Positions 9,465-19,392 of a DNA stretch of 64,000 bases are shown piece after piece. The notes under the pieces were generated by a model, which did not search any database, was not told the origin of the DNA, and worked only from the letters and a program-made list of their open reading frames with translations. A program made the position numbers and the translations under genes. Each line of letters starts with the position of its first letter. Positions within the stretch are counted from its first letter, which is position 1. Location: positions 29,460 to 93,459 of the forward strand of contig NZ_JASERU010000016.1 of the NCBI RefSeq assembly GCF_030504985.1, in the 5' to 3' direction. This DNA is from Fulvimonas sp. R45 (lineage in GTDB: Bacteria; Pseudomonadota; Gammaproteobacteria; Xanthomonadales; Rhodanobacteraceae).

Positions 9465-12119
9465 ATGACGACCGAGACCGCCGCCCCGCGCCTGCCACCC
9501 CTGCCGCGCCTGCCTCCGGCAGTGCCGCGCTCCGGCGTGTCCGCCGACGCGCGGCGCGCGCTGCGGCAGTTGCTGGGCGACGTCGACCGTGCCCTGGCCA
9601 CCGCCTTCCGCGACGGCGCCGACGCCAGCGCGCTGGCGCGGCGGCGCGGCGAATCGGTGGCGCGGGTGGTGGCGCACGTGTGGACCGCCTGCCTCGGCGA
9701 GGTGGCCGGCGCGGCGCTGTTCGCGGTGGGCGGCTTCGGCCGCGGCCTGCTGTTCCCGCACTCGGACGTGGACCTGCTGGTGCTGGCCGAACGGCCCGAC
9801 CCGGCGCGCCTGCGCGCGCTGGAACAGTGCTTCGCCACGCTGTGGGACGTGGGCCTGAAGGTGGGCCATGCGGTGCGCGAGCCGGCGCAGTGCCGCGCGC
9901 TGGCCGCCGAGGACGCCAGCGTGTTCACCAGCCTGCTCGACGCGCGCCGGCTGGCCGGCGACCCGGCGCTGGAGGCGGCCCTGCGCGCCATCGTGGACGA
10001 CCCCGCGCTGTGGCCGCCGCAGGCCTACCTCGCCGCGCGGCTGGCCGAGCGCGACGCCCGCCACGCCCGCTACGACGACACCGCCTACAACCTCGAGCCC
10101 AACCTCAAGGACGGCCCCGGCGGCCTGCGCACGCTCGATTCGCTGCGCTGGCTGGGGCGCCGGCTGGCGCACGCGGGCGGCTTCGAGGACATGCAGAACG
10201 AGGGCCTGCTGGACCCGGCCGAACGCGCCAGCCTGTGCGAGGCCGAGGCCACCCTGCGCCGCTACCGCTACGCCCTGCACCTGGAGGCCGGGCGGCCGGA
10301 GGAGCGGCTGCTGTTCGACTACCAGCGCGCGCTGGCCGCGCGGCTGGGCTTCGAGGACGAGCACGCGAAGAACCTCGGCGTGGAGCAGTTCATGCAGGGC
10401 TACTACCGCGCCGCCAGCCAGGTCGAGCGGCTGGGCATGCAGATCGCCGAGCGCTTCGTGGAACTGCTCGAGCCGCCCAGCGCGGCGCAGCTGGTGGGCG
10501 AGGACTTCGTGCGCTACGGGCCGCGGCTGGCGGCGCGCGACCCGGAGCTGTTCGCGCGCCGGCCGGCGGCGCTGGTGGAGATCTTCATCGCGCGGCTGGA
10601 CCAGCCGGGACTGATCGGCTTCACCGCCGACACCATGCGCCGCATCCACCAGGCCACCGCCGCGCACGGCGCCGCGCTGGGCGAGGACGCGGATGTCCTG
10701 GCCGCCTTCCTGCGCCTGCTGCGCCGCGGCGCGCCGGCGGTGGACGCGCTGTGGCGGATGAACCGGCACGGCCTGCTGGCGGCGGTGCTGCCCGCGTTCG
10801 GCACCGTGTTCGGGCGCATGCAGTACGACCTGTTCCACGTCTACACCGTGGACGAGCACACCCTGCGCGTGCTGCGCAACATCGCGCGCTTCGCCGACCC
10901 GGCGGCGCGGCGCGACTTCCCCATCGCCTGCGAGATCTGGCCCACCCTGGACAAGCCGGAACTGATGCTGCTGGCCGGGCTGTTCCACGACATCGCCAAG
11001 GGGCGCGGCGGCGACCACTCGGTGCTGGGCGAGGGCGACGCGCGCGCGTTCTGCGCCCGGCTGGGCCTGCCCGCCGAAGACGTCGAACTGGTCGCCTGGC
11101 TGGTGCGCTGGCACCTGCTGATGAGCACCACCGCGCAGCGGCAGGACATCACCGACCCCGCGGTGGTGCAGCGCTTCGCCGACGAGGTGGGCGACTGGGC
11201 GCGGCTGGACCATCTCTACCTGCTCACCGTGGCCGACATCATCGGCACCAGCCCGCGGCTGTGGAACGCGTGGAAGGACCGCCTGCTGGCCGACCTCTAC
11301 ACCGCCGCGCGCTACGCGCTGCGCAGCGACGTGCAGCTGCCGCTGCACGCCTCCGCCCGCGTGCGCGAATGCCGGGCGCGCGCCCTGAACCTGCTGCTGG
11401 CCGAGGGCGTGGGCGCGGACGCCATCGCGGCGGTATGGGCGGACTTCCCCGACCTCAGCTTCCTGCGCCACCGGTCGGAGCAGATCGCATGGCAGACCCT
11501 GGCGATCCTGCGCGCGGACGGCGCCATGCCGCTGGTCGAGGTGCACCCGTTTTCGGTGCGCGGCAGCACCGAGCTGTTCGTCTACGCGCCCGACCGCGAC
11601 GGCCTGTTCGCCACGGTGACGGCGATGCTCGACCGCATGCGCTTCTCGGTGGTGGAGGCACGCATCCTGAAATCGCCGGCCGGCCGCGCGCTGGACACCT
11701 TCCTGCTGCTGGAGTCCGACAGCCAGGAGCCGGCCACCCTGCCGCGCGCGGAGGAACTGCGCGGCCGGCTGCAGCGCGCGCTGGCGCAGACCGCGCCGGT
11801 GGCGCCAGCCAAGCGCAGCATGTCGCGCCACCTCCGGCACTTCCAGATGCCGCCGCAGGTCGCCTTCAGCGCCGCCGGCGGACGCACCCAGCTGGCCCTG
11901 GTCTGCACCGACCGGCCCGGACTGCTGGCGGCTGCCGCGCAGGCGATGCTGGAATCCGGCGTGCGCGTGCACGACGCGCGCATCGCCACCTTCGGCGAGC
12001 GCGTGGAAGATTTCTTCGAGGTCACCGACCGCCACGACGCGCCGCTGCCGGCGGAGCTGCAGGAACGGCTGCGGCAGGAACTGCAGCGCCGGCTGGGTGG
12101 CGCGCGCGCGGATGCCTGA
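9465..12119 (+). CDS. glnD: PII uridylyltransferase / uridylyl-removing enzyme
   Basis: Nitrogen sensor that uridylylates PII when glutamine is low and removes UMP when it is high. The 884-residue protein has a nucleotidyltransferase domain with GGFGRG (about residue 88) and the D-x-D of HSDVDLLVL. The linker domain follows, then an HD hydrolase domain with LFHDIAKGRGGDHS (about residue 507), and two C-terminal ACT domains (from about 700 and 805) that bind glutamine. Length and order match the family, so both activities are expected. Its PII substrate gene is not in this window. Confidence 0.97.
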   Translation: MTTETAAPRLPPLPRLPPAVPRSGVSADARRALRQLLGDVDRALATAFRDGADASALARRRGESVARVVAHVWTACLGEVAGAALFAVGGFGRGLLFPHSDVDLLVLAERPDPARLRALEQCFATLWDVGLKVGHAVREPAQCRALAAEDASVFTSLLDARRLAGDPALEAALRAIVDDPALWPPQAYLAARLAERDARHARYDDTAYNLEPNLKDGPGGLRTLDSLRWLGRRLAHAGGFEDMQNEGLLDPAERASLCEAEATLRRYRYALHLEAGRPEERLLFDYQRALAARLGFEDEHAKNLGVEQFMQGYYRAASQVERLGMQIAERFVELLEPPSAAQLVGEDFVRYGPRLAARDPELFARRPAALVEIFIARLDQPGLIGFTADTMRRIHQATAAHGAALGEDADVLAAFLRLLRRGAPAVDALWRMNRHGLLAAVLPAFGTVFGRMQYDLFHVYTVDEHTLRVLRNIARFADPAARRDFPIACEIWPTLDKPELMLLAGLFHDIAKGRGGDHSVLGEGDARAFCARLGLPAEDVELVAWLVRWHLLMSTTAQRQDITDPAVVQRFADEVGDWARLDHLYLLTVADIIGTSPRLWNAWKDRLLADLYTAARYALRSDVQLPLHASARVRECRARALNLLLAEGVGADAIAAVWADFPDLSFLRHRSEQIAWQTLAILRADGAMPLVEVHPFSVRGSTELFVYAPDRDGLFATVTAMLDRMRFSVVEARILKSPAGRALDTFLLLESDSQEPATLPRAEELRGRLQRALAQTAPVAPAKRSMSRHLRHFQMPPQVAFSAAGGRTQLALVCTDRPGLLAAAAQAMLESGVRVHDARIATFGERVEDFFEVTDRHDAPLPAELQERLRQELQRRLGGARADA

Positions 12120-12221
12120 GTTGGCCATGGCCCTCTGTACGCGGACGCGTGCCGCAGCGCGCGGCCTGCGATGCGGTTAGCATGCGGCGTCCGTTCCCCG
12201 GCAACCCACACGGAGCTTCAC

Positions 12222-12773
12222 ATGGGCAAGACGCATCTCCTCCTCGCGCTGGCCGGCGCGACGCTGCTGGTGCCCGCGGCCCGCGCCACCAGCGTGTCGG
12301 CCAGCGGCGGCGACGGCGCCTTCGGCGTGCATGCCGACACCGCGCTGCTGCCCACGCTGCACGCCGACGCGGACTACCTGCGCACCGGCAGCGACCGCGG
12401 CGACGCGAAGGTCTACGGCCTGGGCCTGTCGATCGCGCCGCCCACGCCGCTGCTGCACTGGAGCATCGGCGCGCGCTACCAGTACCAGCGCACGCGCTGG
12501 GGCGACGGCGGCGGCGTGCAGGTGGGCGCCTCGCTGTTCGTGGACACGCCGATCCCGCTGCTGACGGTGGGCGGCTACGGCTACTACCTGCCGCCGGGCG
12601 CGGCGCATGGCCGGGTACGCCACGCCAGCGACTACGGCGCGCAGCTGCGGCTGGGCCTGACCCGTTCGATCTATGCCTGGGCCGGCTACCGCTACATGCG
12701 TACCAGCTTCGAGGGTTTCGGCACGCAGACGCTGTACAAGGGCCCGTCGCTGGGCGTCAGCGTGGGTTTCTGA
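12222..12773 (+). CDS. YfaZ-like outer-membrane beta-barrel protein
   Basis: An exported 183-residue protein with a signal peptide (residues 1 to about 22, ending AARA-TS). Alternating hydrophobic strands follow, with the YfaZ features [15 protein letters not shown] and [11 protein letters not shown], and the chain ends in an aromatic residue (VSVGF) as barrel proteins do. ATG 12222 follows the RBS-like CGGAG. The stop lies in the first unit of a 15-bp tandem repeat. The function of the family is not established. Confidence 0.75.
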   Translation: MGKTHLLLALAGATLLVPAARATSVSASGGDGAFGVHADTALLPTLHADADYLRTGSDRGDAKVYGLGLSIAPPTPLLHWSIGARYQYQRTRWGDGGGVQVGASLFVDTPIPLLTVGGYGYYLPPGAAHGRVRHASDYGAQLRLGLTRSIYAWAGYRYMRTSFEGFGTQTLYKGPSLGVSVGF

Positions 12774-12804
12774 AGCGTGGGTTTCCAAGGCATGGGCTTC
12801 TGAG
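12760..12804. repeat. 15-bp tandem repeat, three units
   Basis: Units start at 12760, 12775 and 12790 (GCGTGGGTTTCTGAA and variants). The first unit encodes the last codons and stop of the YfaZ-like gene; the rest is intergenic, before dapD. Confidence 0.75.
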
Positions 12805-12873
12805 CTTCCGCGCCGCGCCGCCGGCAGGCACAATGGCGGCGTTTCCACCCGACCGTTTGGACGTCCATTTGCC

Positions 12874-13697
<824 letters not shown>

Positions 13698-13701
<4 letters not shown>

Positions 13702-14054
13702 GCGTCACGATCTACGGCCTGTCCACCTGCGACACCTGCCGCAAGGCGCGCAACTGGCTCGACCGCTTCGGGGTGCCGTACGCGTTCGTGGACTACCGCG
13801 CCAACCCGGTGCCGGCGGCGACGCTGAAGGCCTGGGCGCAGCAGCTCGGCGGCTGGGAGAAGCTGGTCAACAAGTCCTCCACCACCTGGCGCAACCTGCT
13901 GCCGCAGCGCAAGAACCCGGGCAGCGACCCGGAATGGACGCTGCTGCTGAAGGAATACCCGGCGCTGGTGCGCCGCCCGGTGGTGCTGCAGGATGACGGC
14001 AGCGTCAGCACGGGCTTCAGCGACAACGGCTTCAAGAAGCTGTTCGGAAAATAA
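13698..14054 (+). CDS. ArsC/Spx-family reductase-like protein (YffB type)
   Basis: A 118-residue thioredoxin-fold protein with the N-terminal C-x-x-C motif STCDTCRKA (Cys11 and Cys14), the ArsC-type PALVRRPVV segment near 90 and [11 protein letters not shown] at the end. YffB relatives lie next to dapE in other gammaproteobacteria. It is probably a glutathione-dependent thiol reductase rather than an arsenate reductase; no ars genes are nearby. Translation is coupled to dapD by a 4-base ATGA overlap. Confidence 0.88.
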
Positions 14055-14064
14055 GGGAGCGCCG

Positions 14065-14559
14065 ATGATCGTGCGCCTGTGCAAGATCGCGGTGCTGGCG
14101 GCGGTCGCGCTGTGGATCGCGCTGGTCGCCTTCGGCAACCTTACCGACTACGGCAGCAACTGGCCGTTCGTGCAGCACGTGCTGGCGATGGACACGATCT
14201 TCCCCGGCGCGCATATCCGCTACCGCGCGATCGCCTCGCCGCTGCTGCAGCATGCCGCCTATGCGCTGATCATCGCCGTCGAGGCGCTGGCCGCGGTGTT
14301 GTGCTGGCTGGGCGCATGGCGGCTGTGGCGCGCGCGGCACGGCACGGCCGCCGCGTTCCAGCGCGCCAAGCGCATGGCCGTGCTCGGCCTGGCCACGGGC
14401 GTACTGCTGTGGCTGGGCGGCTTCGTGGCGATCGGCGGCGAGTGGTTCGGCATGTGGATGTCGAGCCAGTGGAACGGCATCGAAAGCGCGTTCCGCTTCG
14501 CCGTCGTGCTGCTGGCGATGCTGGTCTGGCTGGGCCAGCGCGACGACGAGACGGAGTGA
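14065..14559 (+). CDS. DUF2165 family membrane protein
   Basis: A 164-residue protein with four hydrophobic helices (about 5-22, 68-92, 112-133 and 145-160). The motif NLTDYGSNWPFVQHVLAMDTIFPG is typical of DUF2165. ATG 14065 follows GGGAGC by 6 bases. It lies between the ArsC-like gene and the ferritin-VIT gene with short gaps, so is probably co-transcribed. Function unknown. Confidence 0.85.
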   Translation: MIVRLCKIAVLAAVALWIALVAFGNLTDYGSNWPFVQHVLAMDTIFPGAHIRYRAIASPLLQHAAYALIIAVEALAAVLCWLGAWRLWRARHGTAAAFQRAKRMAVLGLATGVLLWLGGFVAIGGEWFGMWMSSQWNGIESAFRFAVVLLAMLVWLGQRDDETE

Positions 14560-14563
14560 GCGG

Positions 14564-15628
14564 ATGGCCGGCCGCCGCACCCGCCGCTATCTGCTCAACC
14601 TGCGCATCGAGCGCGACAACGCCGCGCTGTACGCCCGGCTGGCCGAGCTGGCCGACGACGCGCGGCTGGCGCGTGCGTACCGGCGCATCGCCGAGGGCGA
14701 GCGGGCCAACGCCGCGTTCTGGGAGTCGCGCCTGCACGAACTGGGCGCGGTCGTGCCTCCGCCGCGCGCCCGCCTGCGCGTGCGCGCGCTGGGCCGGCTC
14801 GCGCAGGCCTTCGGCACCGAGTTCGTGATGCCCACCGTGGTGCGGCTGGAGCACGCCGACCACGGCGCCACGCCAGTGGACCGCAGCGGCCACCGCGACC
14901 ATTTCCTGCCCGCTCCGGCGCGCACGGCGCGCGGCCACAGCCATCGCGCGCAGAGCGGCAACACGCTGCGCGCGGCCGTGCTGGGCGCCAACGACGGCCT
15001 GGTCTCCAACGCCAGCCTGGTGATGGGCATGGCCGGCGCCGCCGCCAGCGACCGCGCCGTGCTGCTGGCCGGCCTGGCCGGGCTGGTCGCCGGCGCCTGC
15101 TCGATGGCGCTGGGCGAGTGGCTCAGCGTGAACAGCTCGCGCGAGTTCTACCAGGCGCAGATCACCGAGCGCGCCGAGCGCCTGGCGGTGGCGCCGGAGG
15201 ACGGTGTGCGCCACATCGCCGGCATCTACCGGGACAAGGGGCTGGGCCGCGCCGAGGCCGAGCACCTGGCCGAACACCTCGCCGAAACGCCGCGCGCCGC
15301 GCTGGACGCCGTGGTGCGCGAAGACCTGGGCGTGGACCCGGCCGAACTGGGCGGTTCGGCCTGGAGCGCGGCGGCGTCCTCGTTCTGCCTGTTCGCGTTC
15401 GGCGCCGCGTTCCCGGTGGCGCCGTACCTGTTCCTGCACGGCCATGGCGCCCTGTTCGGCAGCATGGCCGCCGCCGCGGTGGGATTGGCGGTCATCGGCA
15501 CCGGCACCTCGCTGTTCACCGGGCGCGGCGTGCTGTTCTCGGTCGCGCGGCAGTTCGGGATCACCGTGGCCGCGGCGGCGGTCACCTACGGCGTGGGGCA
15601 CCTGCTGGGCGCGGCGGTCGCCGGCTGA
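14564..15628 (+). CDS. Ferritin-like / VIT1-CCC1 fusion, probable Fe/Mn exporter (MbfA type)
   Basis: The 354-residue protein has an N-terminal helical ferritin- or rubrerythrin-like domain with acidic ligands in ExxxxAxLY and AEGERANAAFWESRLHE (Glu16, Glu46, Glu54 region, about residues 10-60). A basic linker follows, then a C-terminal VIT1/CCC1 domain (from about 130) with ANDGLVSNASLVMGMAGA, GEWLSVNSSREFY and five membrane helices. MbfA homologues export iron and protect against peroxide; the metal here is inferred. It starts 4 bases after the DUF2165 stop. Confidence 0.88.
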   Translation: MAGRRTRRYLLNLRIERDNAALYARLAELADDARLARAYRRIAEGERANAAFWESRLHELGAVVPPPRARLRVRALGRLAQAFGTEFVMPTVVRLEHADHGATPVDRSGHRDHFLPAPARTARGHSHRAQSGNTLRAAVLGANDGLVSNASLVMGMAGAAASDRAVLLAGLAGLVAGACSMALGEWLSVNSSREFYQAQITERAERLAVAPEDGVRHIAGIYRDKGLGRAEAEHLAEHLAETPRAALDAVVREDLGVDPAELGGSAWSAAASSFCLFAFGAAFPVAPYLFLHGHGALFGSMAAAAVGLAVIGTGTSLFTGRGVLFSVARQFGITVAAAAVTYGVGHLLGAAVAG

Positions 15629-15637
15629 CCGGCCGGG

Positions 15638-16573
15638 TCAGAGCCGGCGCGACCAGATCTGGCCGACCAGGTCGTGGCCGAAGCTGCGGTGGGGGTATTC
15701 CTTCGCCAGCGCGAAGCCCGCCGCCTCGTAGATGCGCCGCGCAGCCACCAGCACGTCGTTCGTCCACAGCATCATGTCCCGGTAGCCGGCCTCGCGGGCG
15801 AAGGCGATGCAGCGCTCCACCAAGCGTCGGCCGACGCCACGGCCGCGGCCGGCGGGATCGACCAGCAGGCAGCGCAGTTGCGCGACGTCGGCATCGTCCG
15901 CGTTGCGCACCACGAACACGCAGCCCACGCGCACGCCGTCGAGTTCGGCGACCCACATGCGCTCGCGCGCCGGATCGTGCCGGGTGGCGAAGCCGGCGAA
16001 CAGCGTGGCCACCAGCGCCTCGAACTCCTGGTTCCAGCCGTACTCGTCCGCGTACAGCCGGCCGTGGCGCTCGATCGCCCAGCCGATGTCGCCCGGGCGG
16101 TGGGTGCGGATCACGGGACGCCCGCCGCGTTCCTCAGGCGCTTCCAACACCCGGCGCATGGCAAGCATGTTGCCGAGCAGGCGCTCGCGGTCGGCGGGCG
16201 ACAGCTGGCCCAGCATGGCCGCGGCCTGGGCCCGGGAACGGCGGTCCAGCTCCGCGAAGGCCCGCTGGCCGGCGGCGGTGAGCGACAGCAGCGTGCGCCG
16301 GCGGTCCTGCGGCGACGGCTTGCGCGCGACCAGCCCCGCACCCGCGAAACCGCGGACGATGCGGCTGAGGTAACCCGCGTCGAGCCCGAGATCGTCGCCG
16401 ATCTCGTTGGCGCTGGCCTGGCCGCGCTGCGCCAGCTCGAACAGGACGCGGGCCTGGGTGAGCGAGAACGGGCTGGACAGCAGGCCTTCCTCCAGCACGC
16501 CGATGCTTCGCGTGTAGGAGCGGTTGAACGCGCGCAGCGCTTCCACGTGGGCGGCCGGGACGGCTTTCGGCAT
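15638..16573 (-). CDS. MarR-family regulator fused to a GNAT acetyltransferase
   Basis: A 311-residue two-domain protein. Residues 1 to about 145 are a MarR winged-helix domain (LTQARVLFELAQRG, LGLDAGYLSRIVRGF, SPQDRRRTLLSLT). Residues about 155-311 are a GNAT fold with the acetyl-CoA loop VDPAGRGRGVGRRLV and IYEAAGFAL. The start is taken at ATG 16573 because AGGAG lies 8 bases upstream; an ATG 27 bases earlier is less well placed. A palindromic operator overlaps its promoter, so it probably represses itself. The acetylation substrate is unknown. Confidence 0.9.
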   Translation of the reverse strand: MPKAVPAAHVEALRAFNRSYTRSIGVLEEGLLSSPFSLTQARVLFELAQRGQASANEIGDDLGLDAGYLSRIVRGFAGAGLVARKPSPQDRRRTLLSLTAAGQRAFAELDRRSRAQAAAMLGQLSPADRERLLGNMLAMRRVLEAPEERGGRPVIRTHRPGDIGWAIERHGRLYADEYGWNQEFEALVATLFAGFATRHDPARERMWVAELDGVRVGCVFVVRNADDADVAQLRCLLVDPAGRGRGVGRRLVERCIAFAREAGYRDMMLWTNDVLVAARRIYEAAGFALAKEYPHRSFGHDLVGQIWSRRL

Positions 16574-16601
16574 GACGCGTCTCCTGTCTGGAGTCCCCAT
16601 G

Positions 16602-16630
16602 CTAGCGAAATGGTTGACTCGGTCAACTAT
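16602..16630 (-). promoter_or_regulatory. Promoter and MarR-type operator upstream of the MarR-GNAT gene
   Basis: GTTGACTCGGTCAAC at 16613-16627 is a palindrome with perfect GTTGAC/GTCAAC arms. On the minus strand its TTGACC serves as a -35 box, 16 bases before TAGCAT, a -10 candidate. The overlap of operator and -35, 40 bases before the gene, fits autorepression. dapE starts 72 bases away on the other side. Confidence 0.65.
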
Positions 16631-16698
16631 GGGTTGAGGCCATGGGGCCGGCCCGTCCGCCTGATATGCTGCGCCATCGCCGACTTCCAGCCTGCCGC

Positions 16699-17835
16699 AT
16701 GTCCGATGTCCTCGCTCTCGCCTGCGAACTGATCCGCCGCCGCTCCGTGACCCCCGACGACGCCGGCTGCCAGGCGTTGCTGGCGGAGCGGCTGCAACGC
16801 GCGGGCTTCCGCGTCGAACACCTGCGCCACGGCGAGGTGGACAACCTGTGGGCGGTGCATGGCTCGGACGGCCCCACGCTGGCCTTCCTCGGCCATACCG
16901 ACGTGGTGCCGAGCGGCCCGGAGGCGGCGTGGCGCAGCCTGCCGTTCGAGCCGACGCTGGAGGATGGCCGTCTATACGGCCGCGGCGCCGCCGACATGAA
17001 GGGCGCGGTGGCGGCGATGGCGGTGGCGCTGGAGCGTTTCGTCGCCGCGCATCCCGGCCATCCGGGGCACGTCGCGCTGCTGCTCACCAGCGACGAGGAA
17101 GGGCCGACCAACCTCGACGGCGTGCGCAAGGTGGCCGAAACCTTCCGCGCCCGCGGCGAGCGCATCGACTGGTGCGTGGTGGGCGAGCCGTCGGCGAAGG
17201 CGACGCTGGGCGACCTGATCCGGGTGGGCCGCCGCGGCTCGCTGTCGGGCACCCTGACGGTGCGTGGGGTGCAGGGCCACGTGGCCTACCCGGAGAAGGC
17301 GCTCAACCCGATCCACGCCTTCGCGCCGGCGCTGGCCGAGCTGGCCGCCGAGCGCTGGGACGAGGGCAACGCCGACTTCCCGCCCACTTCGTTCCAGGTC
17401 TCCAACCTCAACGCGGGCACCGGCGCGAACAACGTGATCCCGGGCGAACTCGTCGCGCTGGTCAATTTCCGCTACTGCACCGCCAGCCGCGCGGAGGACC
17501 TGCGCGAACGCGCCGAGGCGATCCTGCGCCGGCACGGGCTGGCCTTCTCGCTGGAATGGAACCTGTCCGGCGAACCCTTCCTCACGCCGCCGGGCGGGCG
17601 CCTGCGCGAGACGGTGGTGGGCGTGTGCCGCGACCTGTGCGGGCGCGAGCCGGAGCAGAGCACCGGCGGCGGCACCTCGGACGGACGGTTCATCGCGCCG
17701 CTGGGTGCCGAGGTGGTGGAACTGGGGCCGGTGAACGCCAGCATCCACAAGGTGGACGAGTGGGTGGACGTGGCCGAGCTTCAGCGCCTGCCGGGGCTGT
17801 ATCTGGCGATTTGCGAGAGGTTGCTGGCAGGGTGA
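16699..17835 (+). CDS. dapE: Succinyl-diaminopimelate desuccinylase
   Basis: Dinuclear zinc M20 hydrolase releasing LL-diaminopimelate and succinate in lysine and peptidoglycan precursor synthesis. The 378-residue protein has the ligands His66 and Asp68 in [10 protein letters not shown], Asp in GRGAADMKG (about 97), the catalytic Glu-Glu of TSDEEGPT (about 132) and the late His of NASIHKVDE (about 352). Length is normal. ATG 16699 gives [19 protein letters not shown]. It acts downstream of DapD in the same pathway. Confidence 0.97.
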   Translation: MSDVLALACELIRRRSVTPDDAGCQALLAERLQRAGFRVEHLRHGEVDNLWAVHGSDGPTLAFLGHTDVVPSGPEAAWRSLPFEPTLEDGRLYGRGAADMKGAVAAMAVALERFVAAHPGHPGHVALLLTSDEEGPTNLDGVRKVAETFRARGERIDWCVVGEPSAKATLGDLIRVGRRGSLSGTLTVRGVQGHVAYPEKALNPIHAFAPALAELAAERWDEGNADFPPTSFQVSNLNAGTGANNVIPGELVALVNFRYCTASRAEDLRERAEAILRRHGLAFSLEWNLSGEPFLTPPGGRLRETVVGVCRDLCGREPEQSTGGGTSDGRFIAPLGAEVVELGPVNASIHKVDEWVDVAELQRLPGLYLAICERLLAG

Positions 17836-17932
17836 GGGGGGCGCTTACGCTTGATGGCCGCAGCCTGCCGTGCTTTGCGTTCTCCAGCGTGGCGAGTCGC
17901 TGCATTCTTGCTTCGCGCCCCAACCTCCCTCA

Positions 17933-18076
17933 CCGTCATTCCGGCGCAGGCCGGAATCCAGTCCGGTACTCGTGCGAAGCACGCAAAACCGTTTCGTATG
18001 CTCCGCACGCATGCCTCGCTGGATGACCAGACCTTCGTCTGTTGAAAAGCGCCTCCGGCCTGCGCCGGAATGACGG
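17933..18076. repeat. Composite intergenic inverted repeat, copy A
   Basis: A 144-bp element between the convergent dapE and ECF42 genes. It is bounded by CCGTCATTCCGG and CCGGAATGACGG, with longer GCGCAGGCCGGA/TCCGGCCTGCGC arms. Its left half (AATCCAGT ... GTACTCGTGCGAAGCAC) matches copy C at 55460-55576. Its right half (GGTCATCCAG and CGCTTTTCAAC on the other strand) matches the left half of copy B at 39340-39458. Confidence 0.8.
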
Positions 18077-18104
18077 GGGATGGCGAGAGGGTTTGCGGCG
18101 GCAT

Positions 18105-19346
18105 CTATTTCGCCGCCCGCTCCAGCATCAATCGACGCTCGCGCTCGTTGCCCGCGAGTCCGGCGGCGCGGGTGAATTCGGCGCGGGCCTCGTCGGTGCG
18201 GCCGAGTTTTTCCAGCAGATCGCCGCGCACGGCGGGCAGCAGGTGGTAGCGGGACAGGGCGGGTTCGTCGCGCAGCGCGTCGACCAGGGCCAGCGCGGCG
18301 GCGGGGCCGTCGGCCATGCCCACGGCGACGGCGCGGTTGAGTTCCACCACGGGCGAGGGTGTGGCCTGGGCCAGCCTGGCATAGAGCGCGGCGATGCGCT
18401 TCCAGTCGGTATCCTCGGCGCGGGCGGCGCGGGCGTGGCAGGCGGCGATGGCGGCCTGCAGCGCATAGGGGCCGCCGGCGCCGCCGAGTTGCTGCGCGCG
18501 TTCCAGCCCGGCGAGGCCGCGATGGATCAGCAACGGGTCCCACAGCGCGCGGTTCTGCACCATCAGCAGCACCGGCGCGCCGTCGGGCGCGGTGCGCGCA
18601 CGCTGGCGCGAGGCCTGGATCTCCATCAGCGCGAGCAGGCCGTGCGCCTCCGGTTCGCGCGGCATCAGCGCGGCCAGGGTGCGGCCCAGCCGCAGCGCTT
18701 CCTCGCACAGTGCCGGGCGCATCCAGTCGCCGCCGGAGGTGGCGGCGTAGCCTTCGTTGAAGATCAGGTAGATCACGCCCAGCACCGCGGCCAGGCGCTT
18801 GCCGAGCTCGTCGCCGCGCGGCACCTCGTAGGCGATGTTCGCCCTCGCCAGGGTGCGCTTGGCGCGCACGATGCGCTGGGCGATGGTGGGCTCGGGGGTG
18901 AGGAAGGCGCGCGCGATCTCCTCGGTGGTGAGCCCGCCGAGCAGGCGCAGGGTGAGCGCGATCTGCGCCTCGGCCGACAGCGCCGGGTGGCAGGCGGTGA
19001 AGATCAGCCGCAGCAGGTCGTCGCCGATGTCGTCGTCGAGCGCTTCCAGGTTGGGCATGACGAAGGCTTCGTCTTCCGGGTCCATGGCGGCGTGCTTGCG
19101 TTCGATCAGCTGGCGCCGGCGCAACTGGTCGATGCCGCGCCGCTTGGCGGCGGTCATCAGCCAGGCGCCGGGGTTGTCGGGCACGCCCTCGGCCGGCCAG
19201 TGCTCCAGTGCGGCGACGAGGGCGTCCTGCGCCAGTTCCTCGGCCAGGTCGATGTCGCGCACCACGCGGATCAGCGCGGCGATCAGGCGCGGGGATTCGA
19301 GTCGCCAGACGGTTTCGATAGCGCGGTGGGCATGGGCTTCGCTCAT
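18105..19346 (-). CDS. ECF42-type RNA polymerase sigma factor (SigJ-like, DUF6596)
   Basis: A long ECF sigma factor of 413 residues. Region 2 is RLIAALIRVVRDIDLAEELAQDALVAALEHWP, region 4 is LTLRLLGGLTTEEIARAFLTPEPTIAQRIVRAKRTL, and a C-terminal helical, TPR-like extension of about 230 residues is typical of the ECF42 group. The start at ATG 19346 (MSEAHAHRAIETVW) removes a short implausible lead. ECF42 genes usually sit beside DGPF/YCII genes, and one lies at 19828-20262 in the same direction. The extension may replace an anti-sigma factor; that is inferred from the group. Confidence 0.9.
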   Translation of the reverse strand: MSEAHAHRAIETVWRLESPRLIAALIRVVRDIDLAEELAQDALVAALEHWPAEGVPDNPGAWLMTAAKRRGIDQLRRRQLIERKHAAMDPEDEAFVMPNLEALDDDIGDDLLRLIFTACHPALSAEAQIALTLRLLGGLTTEEIARAFLTPEPTIAQRIVRAKRTLARANIAYEVPRGDELGKRLAAVLGVIYLIFNEGYAATSGGDWMRPALCEEALRLGRTLAALMPREPEAHGLLALMEIQASRQRARTAPDGAPVLLMVQNRALWDPLLIHRGLAGLERAQQLGGAGGPYALQAAIAACHARAARAEDTDWKRIAALYARLAQATPSPVVELNRAVAVGMADGPAAALALVDALRDEPALSRYHLLPAVRGDLLEKLGRTDEARAEFTRAAGLAGNERERRLMLERAAK

Positions 19347-19392
19347 GCCCCCGATCAGACCATCTCCGCCGCGCAGCGGCAAGGCGCCGCGG

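Noticed and set aside
8913..12128. 1071-residue reading frame opposite glnD
   Set aside because: Shadow of glnD in GC-rich DNA; composition is Gln/Arg/His/Ala with no motif, while glnD shows all family domains.
17853..18104. Short ORFs in copy A of the composite repeat
   Set aside because: They are produced by the repeat sequence on both strands and have no other support.
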